Position numbers and translations under genes: made by a program | The notes under the pieces: generated by a model | Seen by the model: only the letters and a program-made list of their open reading frames with translations | What the model was told of the DNA's origin: nothing | The model's database searches: none | From: Winogradskyella eckloniae | Lineage (GTDB): Bacteria > Bacteroidota > Bacteroidia > Flavobacteriales > Flavobacteriaceae | Assembly: GCF_013249045.1 (NCBI RefSeq) | Contig: NZ_JABRWP010000002.1 | Span: 62,001-126,000 of the forward strand | Direction of reading: 5' to 3' | Length of the DNA stretch: 64,000 nt | Part shown: positions 1 through 8,514 of the stretch, in pieces | Numbering within the stretch: position 1 is the stretch's first letter | Layout of the letters: each line of letters starts with the position of its first letter

Positions 1-705
1 AGGTGCCACGTTTTCAAAATTAAAATCAATAGAACAGCGTTGTAAAAGTTGTTCGGTATTACTAATGAGTTTTGGGAATTCGGCATAGGTTTCGCAGAGT
101 TCATTGTAAGGTAACATCATGTCGTTTATGCTGCCTTCTTCAGACTTTGGAAGTTTACTCAGCAGTGTGTTATTATCAATAGCACGCAATAAACGATGCG
201 TGTTAAATCCTTTTTTATTTTGAAAGGATACCGTTTTTAAAACCACGAGTTTATGTTTGAATTGATTCCATTTTGAAAATTTAAGCCGATTAAGGTTTTG
301 AGGTGTGATGCCTAAAAATTCATTTTGTTTTAATTCGAAATCTTTTCCAGATTGATACGGATAAATCACGAAGCTATCTTGTATGTCTTCATCTGGTCGT
401 TCAGGAATTTGTAAGTCTGAATTATGAAGAAACTTTGAGAGGTAGTTATTGATACTGTGAAAACCATTATTGTTTTTAGCAATAAGAATAAATTGTTGTT
501 TAGCGCGGTTTCTAAAATCGACACCAAGGACCGATTTTATTTTATATTTTTTAGATAAGCGCATCACATCTAAGCAAGCCGATGTGCTGTTAATATCAGT
601 TAATGCAAGGGTTTGTACGCCATTTTCTGAAGCAATAGCGAGCAGTTGTTCTGGTTTTATGGTTCCATAACGAAGACTAAAATAAGTGTGACAATTTAAA
701 TACAT
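1..705 (-). CDS. DNA polymerase III alpha subunit-like protein (DnaE2-type), N-terminal part
   Basis: The frame is open from an ATG at 705 to the window edge, giving the first 235 residues of a longer protein. The N-terminus aligns with the PHP domain of bacterial DnaE polymerases: residues 2-15 match the first PHP motif, and residues 33-39 (LALTDIN) the second, followed by a GVDF strand near residues 61-64. The metal-site residues are changed: HTY replaces HxH at 6-8, and TDIN replaces TDHG at 36-39. This suggests a PHP domain without nuclease activity, as in accessory, mutagenesis-associated alpha subunits. The gene is divergent from a LexA-like repressor, which fits a damage-inducible translesion cassette. 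The polymerase palm lies outside the window, so the assignment rests on the N-terminus and context. Confidence 0.8.
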   Translation of the reverse strand, partial: MYLNCHTYFSLRYGTIKPEQLLAIASENGVQTLALTDINSTSACLDVMRLSKKYKIKSVLGVDFRNRAKQQFILIAKNNNGFHSINNYLSKFLHNSDLQIPERPDEDIQDSFVIYPYQSGKDFELKQNEFLGITPQNLNRLKFSKWNQFKHKLVVLKTVSFQNKKGFNTHRLLRAIDNNTLLSKLPKSEEGSINDMMLPYNELCETYAEFPKLISNTEQLLQRCSIDFNFENVAP

Positions 706-730
706 AAAAAACGTTGTTTTTTTGATAATA

Positions 731-764
731 GACCGCTTTGCTTTTAGAGACAAGAACAAAGACT
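731..764 (+). repeat. dispersed intergenic repeat, copy A
   Basis: The segment begins GACCGCTTTGCTTTTAGAG and ends AGAACAAAGACT (753-764). The last 12 bases recur exactly at 1850-1861 beyond the lexA-like gene, and the first part resembles the start of that second copy. CTTTG and CAAAG can pair, so it may form a hairpin. It may be a member of a genome-wide intergenic repeat, which this window cannot prove. Confidence 0.45.
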
Positions 765-858
765 ATGTTTTAACTAACTGATAAAGAGAAATCAATAGGT
801 TGATAAAAATGTTTACACTCTATTCTTAATTATTTCTATTAGCAGATTGTAAAATTAG

Positions 859-871
859 CTACTATATGTAG
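859..871. promoter_or_regulatory. candidate operator, inverted repeat CTAC-N5-GTAG
   Basis: The arms CTAC (859-862) and GTAG (868-871) flank TATAT, 12 bases before a TATATTTG -7 box. A dimeric HTH repressor such as the adjacent LexA-like protein could bind here. The arms are only 4 bp, so chance is a real alternative. Confidence 0.25.
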
Positions 872-882
872 TTTTTGTTGCT

Positions 883-890
883 TATATTTG
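883..890 (+). promoter_or_regulatory. candidate -7 element TATATTTG for the lexA-like gene
   Basis: It matches the Bacteroidota consensus TAnnTTTG exactly. If used, the transcript would start near 896 and carry a leader of about 150 nt that includes the heptamer repeat. No good -33 TTTG lies 19-21 bases upstream. Confidence 0.4.
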
Positions 891-903
891 TAGTAATATA
901 TAA

Positions 904-959
904 ATTAGTGATTAGTGATTAGTGATTAGTGATTAGTGATTAGTGATTAGTGATTAGTG
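904..959 (+). repeat. tandem repeat, 8 x ATTAGTG
   Basis: Eight perfect head-to-tail copies of the 7-base unit ATTAGTG, followed by a degenerate ninth (ATTGATG). The array lies in the 5-prime region of the lexA-like gene, 89 bases before its ATG. Perfect short tandem arrays are prone to slippage, so copy number may vary between isolates. Confidence 0.97.
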
Positions 960-1048
960 ATTGATGAAGGTGGAAGAGAATATGAGTGTAAGGGCTTGTA
1001 CTGTTAGTATGGCACTTAAAAAAAATGATTAATAAAAATAAATTATAA

Positions 1049-1816
1049 ATGAAACCAATTCAGGCCAACATAAAACATTTACGCGCGCTTAGAAAGCTGT
1101 CTCAAGAGCGTTTTGCAGACGAACTAAACTGGACACGCTCCGTTGTGGGTTCTTACGAAGAAGGCCGTTCTGAGCCGCCAATAGACCGTTTAATAGACTT
1201 GTCTAATTTCTTTGATATTCCTATTGATATTTTGGTAAAAAACGATTTACGCAAGGCAAAAGATACCTCGTTTATAGAAGTAGGGAATAAGCGTGTGTTG
1301 TTCCCGGTAACGGTTAGTGAAAACAATGAAGATTTAATTGAGATTATACCAGCAAAGGCCTCAGCAGGTTATTTGTCTGGTTATGATGACCCAGAATATA
1401 TAGAGCAACTTCAAAAAATAAAATTACCTTTTTTACCAACAGGTACGCACAGAGCATTTCCTATTAAAGGCGATTCTATGTTGCCTGTAAAAGATGGTGC
1501 TTTTATAGTTGCAAAGTTTACGGAAGATATCAGTGATATTAAAAATGGACGAACTTATATTATTTTAACAAAGGATGATGGTTTGGTTTATAAGCGTGTT
1601 TATATACCTGAAGGCGATACTACAAATTTGTTATTGAGTTCTGATAATAAGACGTATCAACCATATTTAGTTAAGCGCGAAAATATATTAGAAATTTGGG
1701 AATTTACCTGCTGTATTAATACTCAAGAATACGATGAAAAGGAATTGAAACTAAGCAGTATTATGATGTTATTTCAGGAGTTGAAAGTAGAGTTGGAGGC
1801 TGTGAAGCGAATGTAA
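1049..1816 (+). CDS. LexA-like repressor: XRE-type HTH plus S24 peptidase
   Basis: A 255-residue regulator. Residues about 8-62 form an XRE-type helix-turn-helix. The C-terminal half is an S24/LexA peptidase domain with a probable Ala106-Gly107 self-cleavage site in ASAGYLSGY, the nucleophile Ser143 in GDSMLP, and the general base Lys182 in VYKRV. All parts needed for damage-induced autocleavage are therefore visible. It differs from classical LexA in having a lambda CI-like XRE domain instead of a winged helix. The divergent DnaE-like polymerase is the obvious target, and the gene probably also controls itself. The ATG at 1049 directly precedes the HTH. The DNA site it binds is not known. 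Confidence 0.88.
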   Translation: MKPIQANIKHLRALRKLSQERFADELNWTRSVVGSYEEGRSEPPIDRLIDLSNFFDIPIDILVKNDLRKAKDTSFIEVGNKRVLFPVTVSENNEDLIEIIPAKASAGYLSGYDDPEYIEQLQKIKLPFLPTGTHRAFPIKGDSMLPVKDGAFIVAKFTEDISDIKNGRTYIILTKDDGLVYKRVYIPEGDTTNLLLSSDNKTYQPYLVKRENILEIWEFTCCINTQEYDEKELKLSSIMMLFQELKVELEAVKRM

Positions 1817-1830
1817 TCGATTTATTAGAA

Positions 1831-1861
1831 ACAAGACTGCTTTGTTGTTAGAACAAAGACT
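1831..1861 (+). repeat. dispersed intergenic repeat, copy B, with hairpin
   Basis: Just after the lexA-like stop codon, CTTTGTT (1840-1846) and AACAAAG (1852-1858) form a perfect 7-bp stem with a 5-base loop. The last 12 bases (1850-1861) are identical to 753-764 on the other side of the gene. Confidence 0.45.
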
Positions 1862-1907
1862 TAAGACTTGAAGAAATAACCGAATTGAACACCAAAAAAT
1901 TAAACAT

Positions 1908-1943
1908 AAAAAAAGCGCGAAAAATTAATTTCGCGCTTTTTTT
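1908..1943. terminator. bidirectional intrinsic terminator
   Basis: GCGCGAAA (1915-1922) pairs with TTTCGCGC (1929-1936) around a 6-base loop. An A-tract lies on the left and a T-tract on the right, so it can end both the plus-strand lexA-like transcript and the minus-strand atpDC transcript. Confidence 0.93.
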
Positions 1944-1961
1944 ATTTATATAATGATTGAA

Positions 1962-2237
1962 TTAATCTGCTAAAATAATGAGCTTATTATCTTTCATTTC
2001 TAATGTTCCAGAATTGATAGCTAACCAAACGCCTTTATCAGATTTAGTGAACTTTTCTTCAACCTCTTTTTTAAGAGTAACAGAACCAGCAACTTTTACA
2101 TGTCCTTCCTTAAGAATAGAGACAATAGGAGCGTGGTTGGTTAACATTTCAAACTCACCATTTACGCCAGGAACCGTTACTGAAGTAACTTCTCCGCTAA
2201 ATAATGTGGCTTCTGGTGATACAATTTCTAAATACAT
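1962..2237 (-). CDS. atpC: F1Fo ATP synthase epsilon subunit (short form)
   Basis: A 91-residue protein matching the N-terminal beta-sandwich of F1 epsilon (LEIVSPEATLFSGEV near the start, then GEFEMLTNHAPI). It joins the central stalk that couples proton flow through Fo to catalysis in F1. Many bacterial epsilons are 130-140 residues and end in a helical hairpin that can inhibit ATP hydrolysis. That hairpin is absent here, as in other Bacteroidota. It lies 74 bases downstream of atpD and is followed by a bidirectional terminator, so atpD-atpC form one operon apart from the rest of the atp genes. Confidence 0.95.
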   Translation of the reverse strand: MYLEIVSPEATLFSGEVTSVTVPGVNGEFEMLTNHAPIVSILKEGHVKVAGSVTLKKEVEEKFTKSDKGVWLAINSGTLEMKDNKLIILAD

Positions 2238-2311
2238 ATCTTTTAGTTGTTTGTTGTTAGTAGATGGTTGTTGGGATAACTGATAACCAACAACTATAAA
2301 CTATTAACCAA

Positions 2312-3823
<1,512 letters not shown>

Positions 3824-3905
3824 TTATATGTTTTTGTTTTGCAATAGTTTAAATGCGAAAAATCAGCTTTCCCAACCAAGTTGAGTACATGCGTTTTTCG
3901 CGCTG

Positions 3906-3913
3906 CAAAGATA
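3906..3913 (-). promoter_or_regulatory. candidate -7 element TATCTTTG for atpD
   Basis: Read on the minus strand the box is TATCTTTG, an exact TAnnTTTG match, 86 bases before the atpD ATG. A TTTTG (3938-3942) lies 24 bases upstream of it, longer than the usual 19-21. Confidence 0.5.
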
Positions 3914-3962
3914 GGAGTTTTAATTTAAAAACCATATCAAAATTTTGGCTTTTTTAAGCACG

Positions 3963-3991
3963 AAAAACGCTCCCAATTTGAGAGCGTTTTT
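3963..3991 (-). terminator. intrinsic terminator of the TBDR/SGNH operon
   Basis: AAAAACGCTC (3963-3972) pairs perfectly with GAGCGTTTTT (3982-3991) around a 9-base loop, just past the stop codon of the SGNH lipoprotein gene. A T-run follows the stem in the minus direction. Confidence 0.9.
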
Positions 3992-4012
3992 ATTATTGTA
4001 TTTTATCTAATT

Positions 4013-5596
4013 TTACTGTAAAGTTGGCGGGTAATTCGTTGGGTAATTCCCAATGTTTAATAAGTTACCTGAAGCTTCAAAGTTAGAGCCATATGTGGCA
4101 TCTATGGCTTTCATAAATTCATTAGCTAATAGTGCGTAACCTCTAGCTGTTGGGTGAACGCCGTCTAATGAAAATGCACCTCCTGTTACTAAACTCGATG
4201 TTAAAATAAAATCTCCATCAGCATACCCGCTATTATGTAATTGTTGCATTAACGAATTTGCATCTACAAAAGCAAATCCTGCAGATGATGCTGCAGATTG
4301 TAATGTTGCGTTAAAATTATCAGTTGCAGTTATTATTTCTGCTTGTTCTTCTGGCGTTAATACCCACTTATCTGCTAAAGGGATTGCAACACCATTAACA
4401 GTTGTTGGATTTCCTGGTATAGCCTCTGTACCAATAAAACTAGAGGCAGGTAATACTAATAAATCATCTTCAGTGGCTTGACGCATGCTAACCAAAGCAG
4501 CGTTTATTGCTGTTAAATCCGTTAAATTTTCATCCATAATAACAACAGCATTGCCAGCACCTTCCGTAAAGTAAATTTTTCTCTTAGCTATTTCGGCTGT
4601 TGCTAATTCCTCTGATGACATACTATCAGTAGGCGGAAAGAAAAAAGCAAGTTGAGCAGGATTAGCCATAAGAAATGCTAATGTTGCATCAAGTCCTCCA
4701 TTGTATGCGCCGTAAGCACTTGCACTATTTAAAAAGCCTGCTGTGGCCGCATCTAGAGGCACAGGATTATGTGGAACTGTAGTAAAATGCGGTATTGTTG
4801 TTACATAAGGAATGTTTGCCATTACGCCTTGTGCACCAGTCGCCTGTATTGAATTAACAATAGCTCCTATAGTTTGGTCAAAACCTACACCTGGAGGGCC
4901 ATCAATTGGAGTTATAGCTGCAACAGTTTGGTCGCCACCAGAAGTTGCATAACCTAATACGTCGTTATTTCCAATCCATAAAGAAATAAATGTTGGTTGT
5001 TGTGCTAATGCATCTCCTAAAACAGTTGCATTTGGAGCAGAAGCCATACGAACATAATACGGGTTAGCGGTCGGAGGCGTTGTTAATAAGTTGCCAGGAT
5101 TACCATAACCATCATATAACAAATGATAACTTGCAGCACCAGGAACTCCCATATTATTTTGACTGCCAACAGAAGGAGCAAAGGCCTCTGTTGTAGAAAC
5201 AGCTGGTAAACCGGCTGGTCCTGATCCATCAAAATATAGTCTAGGTCCAAAACTACCATCGGCATTTTGCATTCCACCAAAAAGTAATCCTCCAATATTA
5301 TCATTCATTAACGGCTGCGTAAAACTCCCACCACCTACTAAACCAAATTTTTGTGATAACATATTTGGCATTGAGTTTTCTTGTCCTTGAATAAACAAGG
5401 CATTATCTGTAAAACCTGCGGTTAAGGAGTTACCAATAGATACATAATTTGAAAAATTGGCAGAACCAGCTGTTAATTCTGGTAACACAACAACTTCAAT
5501 AGGGTTATCTAATTGGTCTTCAAAATCACTTTCATCATTACATGCTGTAAAACCTATTAGGACAGCTGATAGTAATAAATATTTTATATTTTTCAT
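4013..5596 (-). CDS. SGNH/GDSL-family lipoprotein hydrolase
   Basis: A 527-residue lipoprotein with a type II signal peptide (lipobox IGFTAC, lipidated Cys19), so probably on the outer membrane. SGNH-hydrolase blocks are visible: GNSLTAG with the nucleophile Ser57, GNND near residue 209, and a C-terminal DGVHPTARG with the Asp and His of the triad near residue 480. The family cleaves ester bonds in lipids or acylated sugars. The gene follows a TonB-dependent receptor by 10 bases and shares its terminator, so the pair probably captures and processes one ligand, perhaps lipidic. The substrate cannot be read from the sequence. An insert of about 260 residues between the GNND and DGVHP blocks makes it longer than a minimal SGNH enzyme. 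Confidence 0.85.
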   Translation of the reverse strand: MKNIKYLLLSAVLIGFTACNDESDFEDQLDNPIEVVVLPELTAGSANFSNYVSIGNSLTAGFTDNALFIQGQENSMPNMLSQKFGLVGGGSFTQPLMNDNIGGLLFGGMQNADGSFGPRLYFDGSGPAGLPAVSTTEAFAPSVGSQNNMGVPGAASYHLLYDGYGNPGNLLTTPPTANPYYVRMASAPNATVLGDALAQQPTFISLWIGNNDVLGYATSGGDQTVAAITPIDGPPGVGFDQTIGAIVNSIQATGAQGVMANIPYVTTIPHFTTVPHNPVPLDAATAGFLNSASAYGAYNGGLDATLAFLMANPAQLAFFFPPTDSMSSEELATAEIAKRKIYFTEGAGNAVVIMDENLTDLTAINAALVSMRQATEDDLLVLPASSFIGTEAIPGNPTTVNGVAIPLADKWVLTPEEQAEIITATDNFNATLQSAASSAGFAFVDANSLMQQLHNSGYADGDFILTSSLVTGGAFSLDGVHPTARGYALLANEFMKAIDATYGSNFEASGNLLNIGNYPTNYPPTLQ

Positions 5597-5606
5597 TTTA
5601 CGTTTT

Positions 5607-8339
5607 TTATAAGTTATTAATTGTCCAAGAGATGTAATACATAGATCCTATATAGCCTGAACCAAATATTGTGAAATATTCTTTTCCTCCAATATTTGTA
5701 CCTCCTACTTTAACTATAGATTTTAAACTAGGAATTTTGTAATTGATTTGTGCATCTACAGTGTGGAATTCAGGTACTATACCATCTCCAAATGTCGCTT
5801 GCCAGAAATAATCATCACTAAATTTGTACGCCACGTTAAAACCAAAGTTTTTGAACAACTCTGTATTACCAAAATGTGCTTTAAACTTATGTTCTGGTGT
5901 ATTAAAATTCGTTTCAAAGTTAGGGTTTGCTGCTTGGTCAAAATCTTGTTTTGTGAAGGTGTAACTTCCGCCTAGATCATAATCACCAAATATTTTTGCT
6001 GATAACCCGATAGATGCACCATAAGAATTAACATCTGCTTCAGAATTGGTATAGGTGCTATAAGTTCTAAAATCACTATTAGCTATAGCTGCAATTGCTG
6101 AGCCATCGGCTACTGATCCATATAGTGGAGCAATAACAACTTCAGACGAAATAAAGTCTTCATATTTGTTATAATACGTGCTAAAGTCTACAGTTAACTT
6201 ATTAATTTTTCCTCTATATCCAATTTCAAAAGAAGTAACTTTTTCTGGAGAAACAAGATCTGGGTTGGCAATCTCTAAAACGGTAGGGTCACCTGTCGCG
6301 CCTAATTGTTGTACAGAAGACGCCGTATATGAATTGTTATATGCTGCTGCACCTGTTTGTGTATAAGTATTGCCATCATTGGCTACAAAATCTCTAGAAT
6401 AACGATCTAAGTTATCTGGTGATGAACCTACTAAAATGGCTCTACCAGCGTCTAAACCAATAAATAAATCTTGCGTTGTTGGATTTCTAAACCCTGTTTG
6501 AGCAGATGCTCTAATATTATGGTTCTCATTTAAAGTTAAGCCTAAAGAAAGTCTTGGTGATACAAAACCGTCAAAAAACTCAGATTTGTCATAACGTGCG
6601 GACGCTGTAACTTTTAACGCCATTAAGTCATTTAATTCTAAGTTTTTCTGAATTTGAGTATAAACGCCATATTCACTATATTTTATTGGTCCGTCGAAAT
6701 CCGTATAAATAGAACCTAATGAATTTAGATCATATTGTCTAAATGATCCACCAACTTGTATATCGGCAAAATCAATGAGTTCACTAAAATTGTAATTACC
6801 ATCAGCATGATAGTATTTTGATTGATCTTGAAATTTAGAACCTGTCGCTAAGTCTGGATCTTGAATAATTCGGTTAAAAGCATTGTTAAAATCATCTGAT
6901 CCTGGTTCAAATCTACCGCTTTCTGCGGCAGCTCTTGCTGCAGCATGCGCTTGTTCATCAGTAGCACCACCACCTAAAGTTGCAGCGACGTAGGTATTAA
7001 TATAATCACCAAACCAGTCCTCATCACTTTTCCATGCTCTGTTAATATTGATTCCTGTAAAAACCATATCGTAAGAGTCTCCGGCTCTATCTGCTACAAC
7101 ATAACCTCTTAAAAAATAATTATCATTCTTTAATTCTAATTTATGTTGTTGTTGGAAAAACCCATCTATATTATAACGGTTAGTACCTTGGTATATCGTT
7201 GTACCAGTACCTACTTTACCGACATATTGTATTTCAAAATTGCTATCAGTAATTGGGCGGTAATATAAGCCCCAATCTGCTTTTACACTTTCAGCTTTAT
7301 GCTCTGTTAAATCACGTTCATTATATCCTGTTCTACTTACAAAAACATCTGGCACTATTCCTGTACCACCAGCTAAATCATTTAAATTAGCTGAAACTTC
7401 ATCACCGTAAACATTGATACCATTGTAATTTCTATTTGTTGCTCTTGTACCACCTGGTAAATCACTATCTACTTCACTTGTGGCAGCCCAATCTTTACCG
7501 TGTAAGTAACCAAAGTTAACTTTTGCAGCAAATTTATCACTAAATTTATAGGCCATTCTTACACCTAAGTCAGTGTAAGCATTATCTCCTGCGGCTTCTT
7601 GAGAAGTAATACCTCGTTTTACAAACGCACTAATACCTTGATGGTCAAAAGGGCTTTTACTTTGCATAAATAGAATACCGTTGAACGCGTTTGCACCATA
7701 TAACGCAGACGATGCTCCAGGTAATAATTCTACACTTTGTACATCTGTTTCGATCATACCTACCAAGTTACCAATTGGGAAATTTAGAGCAGGCGTAGAG
7801 TTGTCCATGCCATCTACCAATTGCATAAAACGAGTGTTTGCTGTAGTTGCGAAACCTCTAGTATTAACAGATTTAAACGTTAAACTACTTGAGTTTACAT
7901 CAACACCTTTAAGGTTTTCTAAACCACCATAAAAGTCAGCAGAGGCTGTGTTTTTAATTTCTTTTAAACCAAAACGTTCCACGGTTACTGGTGATTCAAA
8001 TATACGTTCTGGCGTACGTGATGCAGAAATTACGACTTCATCGAGTTCATTTCCTTCTTTTAAAGTGACATCTATCGTTTGGTTGTTTGATGTGACTTCG
8101 AACGTTTGAGATTCAAATCCGGCATAACTGATTTGGATTGAAAATGGCGGATCTTGACTAACTGTCAATGAATAGTTACCATCAAAATCGGTTACGGTAC
8201 CAGAACTCGTACCTAAGACGACAATATTTGCTCCAGGTAAGGGTAAACCGGTATTGTCTTTAATTTGTCCTTTTACTGTGGTTTGTGCAAAAGATACCAC
8301 GCAAAAAAGCATTGTGAAAAGCTTTAAGATTGTCTTCAT
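5607..8339 (-). CDS. TonB-dependent receptor with carboxypeptidase-like N-terminal domain
   Basis: A 910-residue outer-membrane protein. After a signal peptide (residues 1-18, ending VSFAQ) comes a carboxypeptidase regulatory-like beta-sandwich (about 22-105), then a plug domain (about 110-225, with VNTRGF and ELLPGASSALYG), then a long 22-strand-type barrel to the C-terminus. It would import a ligand using TonB and the proton motive force. It lacks SusC-specific features, and its partner is an SGNH lipoprotein rather than SusD, so a glycan role is not supported. It is the first gene of a two-gene operon. The motif TATGCACGCATAA lies about 78 bases before the start and recurs before the other TBDR of this window. 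Confidence 0.93.
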   Translation of the reverse strand: MKTILKLFTMLFCVVSFAQTTVKGQIKDNTGLPLPGANIVVLGTSSGTVTDFDGNYSLTVSQDPPFSIQISYAGFESQTFEVTSNNQTIDVTLKEGNELDEVVISASRTPERIFESPVTVERFGLKEIKNTASADFYGGLENLKGVDVNSSSLTFKSVNTRGFATTANTRFMQLVDGMDNSTPALNFPIGNLVGMIETDVQSVELLPGASSALYGANAFNGILFMQSKSPFDHQGISAFVKRGITSQEAAGDNAYTDLGVRMAYKFSDKFAAKVNFGYLHGKDWAATSEVDSDLPGGTRATNRNYNGINVYGDEVSANLNDLAGGTGIVPDVFVSRTGYNERDLTEHKAESVKADWGLYYRPITDSNFEIQYVGKVGTGTTIYQGTNRYNIDGFFQQQHKLELKNDNYFLRGYVVADRAGDSYDMVFTGININRAWKSDEDWFGDYINTYVAATLGGGATDEQAHAAARAAAESGRFEPGSDDFNNAFNRIIQDPDLATGSKFQDQSKYYHADGNYNFSELIDFADIQVGGSFRQYDLNSLGSIYTDFDGPIKYSEYGVYTQIQKNLELNDLMALKVTASARYDKSEFFDGFVSPRLSLGLTLNENHNIRASAQTGFRNPTTQDLFIGLDAGRAILVGSSPDNLDRYSRDFVANDGNTYTQTGAAAYNNSYTASSVQQLGATGDPTVLEIANPDLVSPEKVTSFEIGYRGKINKLTVDFSTYYNKYEDFISSEVVIAPLYGSVADGSAIAAIANSDFRTYSTYTNSEADVNSYGASIGLSAKIFGDYDLGGSYTFTKQDFDQAANPNFETNFNTPEHKFKAHFGNTELFKNFGFNVAYKFSDDYFWQATFGDGIVPEFHTVDAQINYKIPSLKSIVKVGGTNIGGKEYFTIFGSGYIGSMYYISWTINNL

Positions 8340-8415
8340 TTTAGAAAATTAGTTAATTTATTAGATGACCAATTTAATTAAATATATGATAATTCGGTAA
8401 GAAATCTGTAAAAAA

Positions 8416-8428
8416 TTATGCGTGCATA
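8416..8428 (-). promoter_or_regulatory. shared near-palindrome upstream of TBDR 1
   Basis: On the minus strand the site reads TATGCACGCATAA. Its arms TATGC and GCATA flank AC. The same 13 bases occur in the same orientation relative to transcription at 48976-48988, upstream of the second TBDR operon. It may bind a transcription factor common to both operons. Confidence 0.5.
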
Positions 8429-8445
8429 GGAAAATATATAAAAAT

Positions 8446-8486
8446 AAACGCCTTAAAATTGAGAAATTGTCAATTTTAAGGCGTTT
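8446..8486 (-). terminator. intrinsic terminator downstream of glmS
   Basis: A perfect 17-bp stem: the left arm (8446-8462) begins AAACGCCTTAAAA and the right arm (8470-8486) ends AAGGCGTTT, with a 7-base loop. It lies 29 bases past the glmS stop and reads into a T-rich tail on the minus strand. Confidence 0.9.
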
Positions 8487-8514
8487 TAATAATAATTTAA
8501 TAGTGGAATACGGG

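Larger units (their letters stand above)
706..1048. other. divergent intergenic region between dnaE-like and lexA-like genes
   Basis: This 343-base gap should hold the promoters of both flanking genes. It contains a dispersed-repeat relative (731-764), a short inverted repeat CTAC-TATAT-GTAG (859-871), a Bacteroidota -7 element TATATTTG (883-890, plus strand) and eight copies of a heptamer (904-959). No coding sequence was seen. I did not find a convincing -33 element for the TATATTTG box. Confidence 0.6.

Noticed and set aside
1978-2283. 101-codon plus-strand frame opposite atpC
   Set aside because: Complete antisense to a well-identified gene, with no independent signal.
5607-8339. reading the first TBDR as SusC of a polysaccharide locus
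   Set aside because: No SusD-like protein, glycoside hydrolase or sulfatase nearby; the partner is an SGNH lipoprotein.
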